A stretch of 64,000 bases of DNA from Actinomortierella ambigua (GCA_016098155.1 JAAAJB010000002.1:62001-126000), one strand, 5' to 3'; shown: positions 33,901 through 46,023, counted from the first letter of the stretch. The notes: generated by a model from the letters alone, not told the origin. Numbers and translations are program-made.

Positions 33901-35675
33901 AGTAATCAAGATGAACTCTTTTATTGAACAATGAAAGAAAGAAAGGGAAAAAAAAGGGGGGAGTCAGTTTTGTTTTTTTTCCTATGACTTTCTCAATCTC
34001 TTTGAGTTCAATCATCATGTAAGCTAGAAGGTTGGTACGTACTAGCAGTGAAGGAGGAAAACAAAAAGGTTCGGCCCCATTGGGCTTGCAGTTCCCTACA
34101 ACAACAATAATATGTGGGCTATTTTCTTTCTATGCACACTGCCCTCTCGAGGCCCAGATGATGATCATGCAAAGAATATCCCTCCTCGTATGTTACGGCG
34201 GCATGGGTAAGATGACGCAGCCCTCACCGTGAGTATCGGATGCGAACATTGAAGGCAACAGCTTCTCGTCCTTCCCTCCGTCCTATCCTTCATACAGAAT
34301 GTCAAAAAAAACACACAGAGTTACTCGATATCTGCAGTAGAACCAAAGCAAGGATCGACAGAAAGCTCTCCTCCCTCCCCCTCCCCTTTCGGTGATACTT
34401 GTCAACCCCTCCCTTTAGGGCCGTCTTTCTCGTCTCCCTTGCCCCGTCCCCCCCCCCTTCTCCTTTTCCCACTCTCCTTATGTGACCCGGCATTAGACTT
34501 TTTGTAGGACTGCCGTAAAGAATGGACAGTTTCCCTGCTCGATAGGAGGCCTGAGAAACTGCGGTCGGCAAACCCCGAGCCTCTTTTTTTTTTCTCTCTT
34601 TCCTTGGGTGCTGTTTCCTCATTGTTATCTCACTATGCCCCTTTTCCCGCCACACAACCTCACGTCCACAATTCTGAAACACCCATTTACACCCCCCCTT
34701 TTTCCCTTTTGTAACCCTCCTCGCGCCTCATCTATTCGCGTCTGCGCCTCCCCGCCAAATTGTTATAAACCAGCTGGATAGTGGTTGGTCACGTGTATGT
34801 AGGTCAGTCTTACTTTTGAATGCTGTTTTTTTTATCTTTAAAGCGACGTAGAAGCTCTGTAAAATGCTTTATATGACGGTCATCAAAGATCAAATGATGT
34901 ATTATTGTATGATGAAGCTAGTGACAAGTGGATCTGCAGAGAATCCTCAAGAAGAGGAAAGGAAGCAGAGATCTCGGTATTTTGGGACTTGATATGTGTT
35001 TTAAAACTTTAAGACGGGGAGCAAGAAATAGTGCTGTCGACTACAGATCTCTTTGGCCTTCGACTTTTAATCGAATCATTGATATGCCTTGGTGTACAAT
35101 AAATGAGCCAAGCTACGAATGATGCTACATGCGGATCTGAGAACAAAGCTTTTCGACAGTTGAGCCGGGAACAAAGTATAGTCCTTTTTGTATGTTAGAC
35201 CACCCCGAAAGCGTTTATCGACTCAAAAAAAAGTTGTGTGGAAATGATAGAGAAGGATGGGAAACCCCTGATGTCGCATACATGGGTAGCGTGTACCTTT
35301 CAAAGTCCAATGACGACTAGTTCTTCTGACCAATCCGAAAAGGGGAAAATTCAGTTCGGTTCTGTTTCTAGAATCGACTGATTTTGGGACGAAATTGCGT
35401 ACACCCACCAAATTTGTTTCGTGTTCCTTACCATTCACCATCCCACCCTTCCTTCTCATCATCCTCAGTTATTACCGTCCTCATATCCCCCGTGACAAAG
35501 AGGCATGGAGTAGTCGATTTGCTCTCATATCACTCTCATATCACTCCTTATATCGTGCTATTCTCAAACGGTTCGGAAATCGATACAATTTTAATTAGGA
35601 TAAGAGTATTCTGGCAATAACAAAATTTACACTTTCTTCTAGCACTGTCGCTATGGAGATGGATGGAAGTATGTA
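33901..35675. other. Gene desert part 4, with an AT-richer segment
   Basis: From about 34.75 to 35.25 kb the sequence becomes clearly richer in A/T than its neighbours. One 64-codon plus-strand frame (34928-35122) is non-repetitive but unrecognised and lacks splice partners. It may be a degenerate insertion. The rest has no coding signal. Confidence 0.4.
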
Positions 35676-37337
35676 TCACCTTGCAATCTGGGCAGCTTCG
35701 GCCAACGCAACCTCCCTTGCGAGTCGTTGTTCTGGTGTCATTTGGCGAACCTCTTCGAGCTGAGCCAATTGGATTGGACGCAGCAAAACCTTACAATACT
35801 TCCAGAGCTTGTCCGTGCTATTGGCGACCTCCAGTCGATCACGCATATTTTGCACATAGGCAATGGCAGCTTCCACCGTGGCAACCTTGCCAGAGTAGAC
35901 CAGATGGTCAATGTAGCGAGAAATGTTTCTCCGATTGGTGAATGTCCTCTGAGAGTTGACGGGCCGTCTTCTTTCCCGTGCCCTCCTATACTCTTGTTGC
36001 TCCATCCATAGCTCCTTCACCGTCAGTGGCGCCCTTCTACCTTTTACTTCGATCGTGGGGCTGAGCGGCACGCCCAAGCTATTGCCTCCTATGTTTGGCT
36101 GTAAAGGCAAGGCGGGAATGGGTGCTGGGACTGGTGTGAATGCTGAGGCTGGTACGTCGCGTGGTTCATGCTCAGACTCTCCGTCCTTCTCGTCGTCGCC
36201 GTCGCTATCATTGGACGCGACAACTTGAGCTAGTGCCGCTGTAGCGGGTGCTGGTAGTACCGGTGCAGATGTAGCAGGTGCTGGTGCTGGCAGTACCGGT
36301 GTTGGTGTAGTAGGTGCTGGTGTTGGTAGTACCGGGGCTGATGTAGTAGGTGCTGGTGCTGGTAGTACCGGTGCTGTTATAGTAGGTGCTGGTGCTGGTG
36401 GTATCGGTGCTGTTGTAGTACGTGCTGGTGCAGGTAGTACCGGTGCTGTTGTCGTAGGTGCTGGTGCTGTTGTAGTAGGTACTGGTGCTGGTAGTAGAAG
36501 TGCTGATGTAGTAGGTGTTGGTGCTGGTAGTATCGGTGCTGTTGTAGTAGGTGTTGGTGCTGGTAGTATCGGTGCTGTTGTAGTACGTGCTGATGCTGGC
36601 AGTGGCGGGGCTGATGTAGTAGGTACTGGTGCTGGTAGTATCGGTGCTGATGTGGTACGTGCTGGTGCTGGTAGTACCGGGGCCGATGTAGTGGGTGCTG
36701 GTGCTGTTGTAGCAGGTGCTGGTGCTGTTGTAGTACGTGCTGATGCTGGTAGTACCGGTGCTGATGTAGTACGTGCTGCTGCTGGTACTGGTACTGGTAC
36801 TGGGTAAGGAGCAATGGCTGGTAGGGGCCGGCCAGGGGTAATACGGGGTATCAGCCGCTGCAACTTTTCCATCTCCTGTGCAATCCGCCGCATTTCCTTA
36901 TGTATTTCCCCTACAGCAAACTGGAGCTGTTGGTTTTGTCGAAGAAGGGTTTCAAGAACGGGGTTGTTGTCGGATGGCTGGACTCCTGAAGGAGAGGGAG
37001 TACCTTCTTCTGGGTTGGATGGTGTTTCTACGTAGTGTTGGTAATGTTGATCGCGAACTTGGCCATTCCTCCCCGCCTCGTATCCCGCTTCTTCTACATC
37101 ATCATTTGTGGGCGGGCGCAATGACTGGCACGGGCGCTTTGATAGAGGCGCCAGGTTGGCACCTTCAGATCCTCGGCGTTTGTATCCAGTTGCCTGGATT
37201 GCTTCGATCCTGTCATCTTCGCCTGCTTTAGGGGGACAGCTGGGAACGCGTAAACCTTGGGAGGGCGTGCTTGAAGAGCCACTACCAGTGACAGTGGTAG
37301 TAGAAGTCCCGAGTGATTCCGCGCGAGTCAACGTCAT
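35676..37337 (-). CDS. GCR1_C-like DNA-binding protein with Pro/Ala/Thr repeat domain
   Basis: A single open exon of 553 aa starts at ATG 37337. Residues 1-125 are polar. About 127-165 is a predicted coiled coil (LETLLRQNQQLQFAVGEIHK and on). About 180-365 is a tandem 12-residue Pro/Ala/Thr repeat (units such as APTPTTTAPILP). An acidic spacer follows (DSDGDDEKDGESEHEPRD). The C-terminal about 120 residues (LTVKELWMEQQEYRRARERR, FTNRRNISRYIDHL, DKLWKYCKVLL) resemble the GCR1_C DNA-binding domain and the tail of the recombinase at 3853. No recombinase core is present, so this could be a stand-alone transcription factor, or a Crypton tail that became separate. The function is inferred only as DNA binding. 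Confidence 0.75.
   Translation of the reverse strand: MTLTRAESLGTSTTTVTGSGSSSTPSQGLRVPSCPPKAGEDDRIEAIQATGYKRRGSEGANLAPLSKRPCQSLRPPTNDDVEEAGYEAGRNGQVRDQHYQHYVETPSNPEEGTPSPSGVQPSDNNPVLETLLRQNQQLQFAVGEIHKEMRRIAQEMEKLQRLIPRITPGRPLPAIAPYPVPVPVPAAARTTSAPVLPASARTTTAPAPATTAPAPTTSAPVLPAPARTTSAPILPAPVPTTSAPPLPASARTTTAPILPAPTPTTTAPILPAPTPTTSALLLPAPVPTTTAPAPTTTAPVLPAPARTTTAPIPPAPAPTITAPVLPAPAPTTSAPVLPTPAPTTPTPVLPAPAPATSAPVLPAPATAALAQVVASNDSDGDDEKDGESEHEPRDVPASAFTPVPAPIPALPLQPNIGGNSLGVPLSPTIEVKGRRAPLTVKELWMEQQEYRRARERRRPVNSQRTFTNRRNISRYIDHLVYSGKVATVEAAIAYVQNMRDRLEVANSTDKLWKYCKVLLRPIQLAQLEEVRQMTPEQRLAREVALAEAAQIAR
36240..36795. repeat. 36-bp coding minisatellite
   Basis: About 14 imperfect 36-bp units encode a 12-residue Pro/Ala/Thr repeat in the GCR1_C-like protein. 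Units differ by codon changes and by a few shortened copies, as expected from slippage or unequal exchange. The frame is kept throughout. Confidence 0.93.
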
Positions 37338-39532
37338 TGTAGAGGTGAGGGAAGGGTAAGAAAAACTTGAGAGAATGCGATAATGAAATAACCAAAGCCA
37401 GAAAGATAGAGGACGCGACAGTCACAAAGTTCTGTGGAACAGTGTGCCTTGGAATTCCTGGCCCCCTCGTCGCCTCAAAGCTCCCTCTTCTTCGGGTGGT
37501 GTCTCTTCTTGGCAACACGACGTCAAGATGGCGGATGTCTCTATGAACCAGTTCTCATATGCGATACCAGAAAACTCGCTTTTTTCACATCCTGGTGGCA
37601 TGGGGTACGTCTCATGGTTGATGCATGCCAAACTGATCTCCCTCCTCGCTGGTGGCTTTGACATAATTGATGGTGATATTATTTTCTCCCCCATTGATGC
37701 TGAATTGTAGAGGGGCAGCTATTGCTTGAGGGAAGTGGTAAAGAAGCCAAAGGAGAACCAGAGCGAGAAGATAATGTTGATATGAGGCGCTTTTTACTTG
37801 TGTATGTCGCATTTGTTTAACCAAGCCAATCCACTGCATGCTCCTCGTGGATATGTATCATATCTTTGAACCCCTCCGGTTGTGGTAGCCATCTTTGATG
37901 TTGGGGACCATTTCTCGTGCTGGAACGTAGATCTTGATTTTTGTTCTTGGTATATGATGTTCGTGAATAGCCCAGAGTATGATTGTTGAAACCAAGAGAG
38001 AACATCGAGCAAGGAGGGCAGTGTCAGTTAAAGGCCGGCTCGTCATACTCCATTTCCACTCATGCCACCCAGGCATCATCACAGAACATCACATGTCATT
38101 CATACCATTGAATGCTCGGGATAGGCGAGAATAGTCCCCTGGTCGCATGGTTGAAGGCCACGGAGGATAGGCGCCTGTGCCAAAGAGGCAAGCAGGCCAA
38201 CATTCTTCACTCCAACCAGTTGAGATGGCGGCCTTGGGCCATCCAGGCGAAGAGGGCAGAGTAGTGATTAGTGCTGGTAAGGTAGCATACCGGTACAAGT
38301 TCGCGTACTGTCACTATCGTACCATGGTATACCGATGGGCTTAGAGATCTGTCAGTGATGTATGCCCTGCATCTCTTGGCCGTTTTTATGTGCTTTTGGC
38401 CGTTTTCGCATGATCTAGAGCGTTTTGGTGAGGGTTCTAGGTGGAGTCCAGGCCGAATTCTTGCTTGTTACTATCATCTGAATGGATTTGTTAATCCTTT
38501 AAAAGGTTGAGTTATTAATCCGTGTACACGCGCCCTTTGGGCTTTGGGTTGTGGTTGAAAGCATTTTACGGATCAACACTTCAACTGATGGCAAAGGCAA
38601 AGACGACAAATATGCAAGCAAGGGCAATCGAAATCAAGGATATGTGGATGGCGCGACTTCAGAAGCGAATGGAGTACCAGCAAATCGAAGAAGGCGTGCC
38701 AAAGGAAGATGGGTTGGATCGGTACAGGTTTCGAATATGATACAACGCACTTCACTCTGTCACTCTGTGTGTCGATCTGTTCAATCTGGTCGATCAGCTG
38801 CACTCGCTGCCAACGCGTAGTGTTTCATCAGGATATAAAAAGATCGAGAACCATCCAATCCTATAACCCCCCGTTCCCTCTTGAGAAAAGAAGAAGAACT
38901 AGAAAAAACTCCCTTTCTTTCCACGCTATCTAACGGGGCAAAGAGTGATCTGAGGAAGGGGGGAGTGATACCGACCTTCTATAGCACGAAGGCTTGGTAC
39001 AGTTCCCCTAGATTTCACCAGATACTATGCCGTTAGCTCTTGACATTGGACGGAGGCAGGTGTTTTTGCCACCAAAAATTCTGGTTTCAGTATGGAAAAA
39101 ATGGTCGAGTGGGTCAGGACTGGGGATTTGCTCAATGTAGTCTCACATATTGGGTGCTTATCTTTTTTTTTTATTATGGTGATGTTGCGATGAAGATGAT
39201 GGCAGTACATGGCACCATATTCATCGCCTCTGATATCCCTGCTGCGAATCCTCGGGAGTCTGCAAACTTTCCCCCGACCCCCATCCCCCATCTATGTAGG
39301 AGGTCTGTGCACTCGGGTCGGAGAGAAACTGTTAGAAGAGAAACTAGTAGACACGGCAATAATAAACACCTGAGAATGTGCCAAGCCCTCTCTCTCTTGT
39401 CACACACGCAACCGTCGGGGCGTATATTTATTTGTAATTGCAGAAATGTACGAACGTATTTACAAGGTGTATGACCCTACAGGCGTAGAATCTTTTTGTG
39501 CGACATCAGGCTCCTTTTCTTGTCCTCATCGT
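37338..39532. other. Intergenic region upstream of the GCR1_C-like gene
   Basis: Several non-repetitive open frames of 70-90 codons occur on both strands (for example 37422-37694 minus and 38522-38740 plus). None is recognisable or spliceable into a gene. A short tandem of TTGGCCGTTTT elements lies near 38.38-38.42 kb. The region may contain decayed mobile DNA, but I cannot show that. Confidence 0.4.
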
Positions 39533-40151
39533 TTACTCAATGTAGACGTTGTCGTTACCGCCTGATGGGATCGCTTCCGCTGATGGCGTTTGACCATGGA
39601 CTCCCTACAGATCATTAACAGAGAGAGAAGCCAAAAAAAAAAGAATAGAATAGAGTGTGGGCAATCTCACCCTTTGAATACTTCATATCTCGTCGCTTCA
39701 TCCTTTTTCTTTCCCTTGGTCCGTTGACTACTCGCTATACCTTTTGTTTCGAATCGTCCACCAGCTGGCGCGACTGGCGCACATCCCGGTCTAGCTGGAC
39801 AGCCGAGTTGGCCTGAAGGATATAGGCATCGTTGATGTCAAAGTTCCCCACGACGTCTCCTAGTCCTCTGGTGCGCTGGCCACTGCTGCCAAGATTGGTC
39901 CTCTTTGCACCCCGAGAGTGGGAGGGCGATGCTGCTGCTGCTGCTGCTGACGACGATGATGATGACTGCTGTTCCACCTGTCGATCGTCTTCTTGATCCG
40001 CTCGAGTTCCAGCCGCCGAGGCGGCGGCTTCACGAGTTGCCTGGTCAAACGTCTCGAGTGGTGCGTGCGTCGAATGTGAGTGTCCCAATGGAGTGCGGCC
40101 ATTACTACCGGTGCCCAAGGTGGATGTGTTGCTGTTTTGTAGGCTACTCAT
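39533..40151 (-). CDS. Small low-complexity protein of unknown function
   Basis: Two exons, 40151-39741 and 39604-39533, give 160 aa. The donor follows DDSKQK (gtatag) and the acceptor precedes GVHGQTPSAE; both sides are phase 0, and the frame ends NDNVYIE. The first 90 residues are Ser/Thr/Gln/Ala-rich with short poly-Ser and poly-Ala runs. The best-conserved-looking part is RGLGDVVGNFDINDAYILQ followed by VQLDRDVRQSRQLV, which may form a helix. I do not recognise the family. The gene is tandem with and downstream of the myosin gene, about 700 bp away, and has its own spacer. Confidence 0.6.
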
Positions 40152-40859
40152 GGATTTTATGAATGCGCTTCTCTGGAGATAAGTTGAATGGAAAAGAGTG
40201 GAGGGTGATGTCTCGTGGGAATTTTCTTCCTTTTAACTGCGTTTGTGACTTCCGAAACTGAGATGAAGCGAATTGGGCACCCCCCCCCCTTCATCCTGTA
40301 TGTGAAAACAAGGTGACCCTTCAAGCGCGCCATGTAGAATACAGGTAAACGTTGTAATTTTATTCCAAAAAGAGACAAAAACGACGTGAGGTGGAAGACA
40401 ATAGGATGGATGAATAAAAGTAAACATAGAAGAGAGAGAGAGAGAAACAGGTATGAGTGATAAGAAGGGCGTTGACCAAACAAGACGAAAAGGGAGAGAG
40501 CAGTGGGTGCTAGAGCAGCAACAAGACGCATGAATACAAGAAAAGCTGGAGGCTGTATAGGCTGGCAAGCACAGGATAGAAGGGTCGGAACGAGACTTGG
40601 GCGGATTAGGGTTTGGCGATGGGAGTTTCACCCCATCTTTGAATACAAAGCTGGGAGGAGGAAGACACCCCCCCCCAGCCTTTTGAAGTTGTTGGTTTGA
40701 TTTGTTGAGACAATCCTTCCAGGTTTTCGATCCATGCCTTTGTTCCCATGCCTGCTTGCCTGACTTTTTTTTTCGTTTTTTTGGGGTATCCTGCTCATCC
40801 TGCATGAATCCTGATGCGCCAATGCACTACTACTTCTCACAAGAGCGGCTCTGCTTTCT
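40152..40859. other. Myosin 3' / small gene 5' spacer
   Basis: This stretch holds the myosin 3' untranslated region and the promoter of the small gene. It includes a GA tract near 40.43-40.45 kb and poly-C at 40.28 and 40.67 kb. No gene is supported. Confidence 0.55.
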
Positions 40860-43800
40860 TTAGACAACAACAAGGTGCATCATCAACTTGAGATGGGTGA
40901 GGTTGCTGAGCCAGGTAGGCAGGTAGCGCTCGCCCTCCAGGTCAACGTCGCGGATCTCGGGGGTCTCAAACGAGCCAGCATCCTCGAGCGAGATGGCATC
41001 GAGCATCAGCTGATCGTTCTTCTCGTTGGCAGCCACGCGCTGAGCAATCGCCTTGATCAGGTCCGAGCTGACGGGCACCTCATAGTCGGCAATCATGTAG
41101 TTCTGCACCAGCTTCTGCACCTGTGTGGGCGTCAGCATCCAGCAGACATCGTAAATGATCTCAATGTCGTTCTGCGACGCCTTCTTCAGCTGCAGCAACT
41201 TGGTCGCCTGCATCAGGTGCTCCAGCTGCAGAGTGCCCTCGGGCAGGTCGTGGCCCTTGCACCACTCCTCAATGCGCGTAATGTTGTACTGGATCTGCAT
41301 CGCGCGCTTCCACGTGCAAAAGTTGCGGCGCATCAACAGGTCGTTGAAGCCCGTCACGCCGACCATCTTGAGCAGCTCCGTCATCACCTGACGGACCACC
41401 GAGTGCTCGACATAGTAGCAGCTCATCGCCTTCCAGATCTTGTTGAACAGCATCAGCAGATCGTCCATGCTGAAGGTCGGGCCCGAGCCAATGAGCTTGT
41501 TGAAGAAGCGACCAGAGTCGTTGGTGATGAAACCAGGGAGAGCCTGGCTCTCAATGATCGCGGGAATGATCATCTTGTTCAGTTGCTTCTTGAGCGACTT
41601 CATCCAGACGTGGAAGATGTTGTACTCCAGGCACTCGAGCTCATACTTCACCGTCGCCACCAACTGCTCATACTCGTTCCAGTCGAAATCGCGGCCGCAG
41701 CGCTGAGCAGCATCGTCGCGGTGGATCTCGGCCTCGCTGATGCAGATGAGCGACAGAAGCTCGTGCACGTTCGACAGCCAGTAGGCGCAGGGGATGATGG
41801 TGTCGTCGCCGACAATCGCCATCGACTGCTGCTGGATGGCCTGCATGACGTTGATCATCAGGCGCTCCGACTCCTTGATGAAGCCATACTTCCACATCTG
41901 TGTCGTCAGCAAGCCAATCAGATGGGCCGGGAACATCACCTCCTTGACCAACGGCAGGTTCGACAGGCTGGGCGAGGGGATCTTGATGTTCTTGATGAGA
42001 CCATTGATGACCTCGTCCTGAAGACTATCCTCATCTTCCAAGATGCGGATGATCTCAATCTCGGGCTGCTCAACTACGCTGTGGACGCTAGGGCGAGAGC
42101 GGGGAACACGACGGGCCCAGTCGTCGCTCGACATGGTCTTGATGTTGCGGTTGTTCTCCAAGTTGTCAAAGACGCTGTTGGACGACTTTTGAGGCTTGAA
42201 AATAGCTCCACCTTCCAGAGCAGCGGCATCGGGGGTACTGTTGCTGCGGGTGCGACGGTTGGGGGTCGCGAGCGTGCTGCCAAGCTGGTGAAGGGGTGCG
42301 GGCTTGCCGCTGGAGGCGGGGATCGCAGCGGGGATCGAGGGATGTGCCGTCTTGACGGTATGACCGGCACCCTTGACGTAAGCATAGGTGCCATCGTAAC
42401 CCTCCATGACTTGTTGGTTGACGTTATGACCCTGGGGCGCGTTGCTCGTCGGAGGCGACATCACTCCCGACGACGCTGGGAAGCTGGAAGTGTCCCGACC
42501 AGTAGCCTTTGACAGCTGTGCCAGCTGCTCTTTGACGTACTTGTTTTCGCGGCGCAGGCCCATCACCGTCTCCGAGTCCTCCTGCTTGGCCTTGGCCTGG
42601 GCAGCGAGCTTCTGGATTTCCTCCTTGGTCTTGTTCAGCGACTCGGTGAGCTTGGCGATCTCGAGATCCAAAGTACGGATCTTTTCGATCGATTCGTTGT
42701 ACTTGGACTGCAGCTCGACATTCTCCGCCTTCAAAGTCTCGTACTCCTTCTTGGGCACCGTTGGGTTCTCGGCAGCATGCGCAATCTCCTTCGACCTGGA
42801 TTGTTGTGATAATTCGTACTTTTCTTTCCACAATCGGACCTGACTTTCGAGTGCTGCCACTTGGGAGTCGAAAGACTTGTTCTGCTGATGCGCTAGGTCC
42901 AGGGCTCGCGTCAGCTCCACCACTTTTCCCTCGAGGCGATACGAAATTTCCTTCAGATGGTTGACCGATCGGGCTTCGATCTTCAGCGTCTGCAACTCCT
43001 TCTTGGCCTTGTTGCGACGGATGCACGACTGCACCAGGATGATCGACCGACGATCCTTCTGGTACTGGCGACGGGCCAGGATACCGCGCCACAGCTGCTG
43101 GATCTTGGTGGCACCGTTGTGCTCCCGCATGCGCAGGTACTCTTCGCGCGCCTGCTTGGCGCGGATGGCGCACTGCAAGCGAAGCACGTGGTTGCGGGTC
43201 TCGATAAACTTTTTGCGCTGGACATAACCACGCAAGAAAGTCTGCAGGCGCAGTGCAGAGCGCTCCTCGCGCAGCTGGCGAAGCTCCTTCTGGGCCTTGA
43301 CACGACGAGCAAAGCACTGCAGCTTGACGGCAGTAGAGCGCAGAATCCGGTAGTTCTTCTGGCAGACGAAGCGACGCATGTTCTTTTGGATAAGCGTGGC
43401 AAAGTAGTTGAGCTTCTCGGTACGGAGCTTTTCCATGTGGGCCAGAAGACCAGCGCGGAAGAAGATCTTGGTCAGACCGACTTGGTACTTATCAGCCTCC
43501 TTGATGGTCTCGTTCAGGATAGCCTGGCACATTTGCTGGATATCTGCGCCCCAGTGCTTCGAGTTGGTCAACATGTAGTAGCGCTCAACAAACTCTGCAA
43601 ACGACCAGCGAGATGGGTAACCAGCGCAAGAAATGCGGATCGTCTCGAGGACACCGCAAGCACGCAACTGACCGAGAACCATGGGGGCATCAAAGGCCCA
43701 TGGCTGCTTGGCCTCGTTGGGCTTGAGACAGCGAATGTAGTGCACATTGGTCGAGTTGATCGTGTCCATGAGCTGGATGAGCGAGCTCTTGAAAATGGCA

Positions 43801-46023
43801 CCGAGCGTGGGCTTGCGGTTGATCACACTCTTGCGCTTGTCGCCAGTCATGCTGTCACCGGCGCCGAGAGTGGCACTGGTCATCAAGACCTCCTCCAGGA
43901 ACTCGTTGTCGGAGTTCTTGATCAGGTTGAGCAGCTCATCTGGCAGGGTATCCCTGTTCTTCTCGAGGAAGCCCTCGCACTCGTATGTGACGTCGTGGGC
44001 GTAGTGGGAGATGGTGAAAGCCGAGTTGGAGAAGCGAGGCTTGGTGAACCACTTCTTGTGCTTCTCTGTGCCAAGCTGCTGGAACAACTTGTTGCACCAG
44101 CTCTGGTCAGAGCCGGACGGCAGACGCGATTCTTCGTCCAAGAGGGAAAGAACACCGAGCCTGCCCTCAATCATCTCAATACAGGGCTGGTTGTCGCTGA
44201 ACTCAATGAACTTCCACTCAATCTGCTCACGGACGTACTCCTCCTGCTCGAGCTTGAAGACGTGCTGGTTGAACTCCTGCTGCAGCTTCTCGTTGGCGTA
44301 GTTGATGCAGAACTGCTCGAACGAGTTCTTCTTGAAGTGCTCGAAACCGTAGATATCAAGCACACCGATGAAAGAGTGGATGCTACTGGCAACCGCCTCG
44401 CTCGACAAGCTCGAGTTGATGTTGTGGACAAGCCAGTCGAACAAAGCAGAGTAGATGTACTTGGCGACGGAATCACGGACCACGATCGACTGTTCAGGTT
44501 TGAGAGCAGACACAATCTTTTCAGATCGCGTAGTGATCTGCTTCTTGATGAGCCATCTCTTGAATTCGTCTGGTGAGACGCCGAGGACCTTGCTAGCAAT
44601 GATCAGCGAGGGATCCTCTTCCGAAATCATAGAGTCGTTCCTGCCAGTGATCTGGATGTTACCAATGTGCAACAGAGCGGCCAGCAAACGGAAGATGGAC
44701 CACTGGACCTGGACAGAGATACCAATGGTCGACAAGGCGCGCTGTGTAATCTCAAACTCTGCCGCATCATCGACGCCGTTGATGGTCTTGATACCACCCT
44801 GTCGCAGGTAGTGGAACTGTTCAATCGACTGCAGGTCGAGCTCCTTCTTCTCGGACGGCGGTGCACCGGCGCAGAGCTGATAGAAGATGTGGTAGTTACG
44901 CTCGAGATCTGGCTGGTAGACCAAACGAGACCGCTCGAGGAGGTATGTGCGGATACGGGCACCGACAATGTTGCGATCCTTGTCGAACTGGATCTCGGTA
45001 AACTTGCCAAAACGAGACGAGTTGTCGTTACGAGTTGTCTTGGCGTTACCGAAAGCTTCCATGATAGGGTTGGTGGCCAGAATCTGCTCTTCCGTGTCGC
45101 TCAGAGTCGTCTTGGACTTTGTGGGGATGTCGGCATCGTTGGCAGTGGCAAAGTAACGCATGATGAACTTTGCGCTGACGGTCTTACCGGCACCACTATT
45201 TTGTCAAGTCAATGAAGAAGGACATGATCAGTCAGCATACCTGGGTCACCTTTGCAAAGTAGAGATGTTGCATGCTATGCACATAAAAAGGCTCGCCTAC
45301 CTCTCACCGGAGACAACAATGGTCTGGTTCTTCTCATCTCGAATCATGCACCGGTAGGCATCCTCGGCTGATGCAAGGGGAATATCAAAAGAACGCCATG
45401 TGTTATTAATCAAGCTATGGATGTGAGATCAACACCAAACGATATCCTCGATTCGTAAGACTTACCAATGGCGTACAAGTGGGGCTCGAGCTCACCACGC
45501 TTCTTGCCCGAGTAGGTCTGGACAACCTCGGGGCCATAGATGTTGACACGTGCGAAAGGGTTGGCGGCAATAAGCACAATGCCGGAGTAGGTATAGATGT
45601 TGCAGTGCGAGTAGCGAGTTCTAATGTTGCTCAGGACTTTTTTCGAAGAAGACGGGAGTGGAGGTCAGAGATATGTGGTTATCAGTGGTACTATGTTATG
45701 AAGTCTCCCCTCCCTTTTTTTTTCTTTTCTTTGAATCCCTTCTTACCTGCAGGTTCATTAAGGTATGAGAGGTTCGTCAAGTCTTCAGTGCCTTCCAAAA
45801 GAGGTGGGTTACGAAGCGGAGGCAGGATTTCGCTATTCTCCTGGATCTTGGCGAGTGTGGAGGTGAACACTTGGTCCTTGCCGTTATCATCGGCGAAGGT
45901 CAGAGTGACCTTGCCGTCCGCAGTGACCTCTTTGGTGGTCAAGGTTCCGCTGATCCAGCCCTCCTTGGCATCCGTGAACCAACACTTTGTGTCCTTGATA
46001 TATGCATCCAGCGTTGTCGACAT
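40860..46023 (-). CDS. MYO2: Class V myosin heavy chain
   Basis: Four exons, 46023-45747, 45636-45466, 45367-45301 and 45195-40860, give 1616 aa, close to yeast Myo2. The P-loop GESGAGKT (residues about 170-177) is split by intron 3: GGT GAG AG joins T GGT GCC. Switch I is NDNSSRFGKF and switch II is LDIYGFEHF (about 450). The actin-binding end has YIRCLKPNE. Six IQ motifs (about 780-920, such as ATLIQKNMRRF and LRLQTFLRGYV) bind calmodulin-like light chains. A heptad coiled coil of about 120 residues and a Ser-rich linker follow. The globular DIL cargo-binding tail runs from about 1220 to the end (HLIGLLTTQMWKYGF, GVTGFNDLLMRRNFCTW). The protein moves vesicles and organelles along actin toward growing tips. 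The last exon is uninterrupted for 4.3 kb, while introns cluster at the 5' end. Confidence 0.97.

Noticed and set aside
40875..42512. 545-codon plus-strand open frame
   Set aside because: It is antisense to the myosin V tail exon; the minus frame carries clear IQ, coiled-coil and DIL sequence, and the plus frame is Leu/Val/His-rich with no family pattern.
42957..44576. 539-codon plus-strand open frame
   Set aside because: It is antisense to the myosin motor and neck region, a by-product of GC-biased third codon positions.
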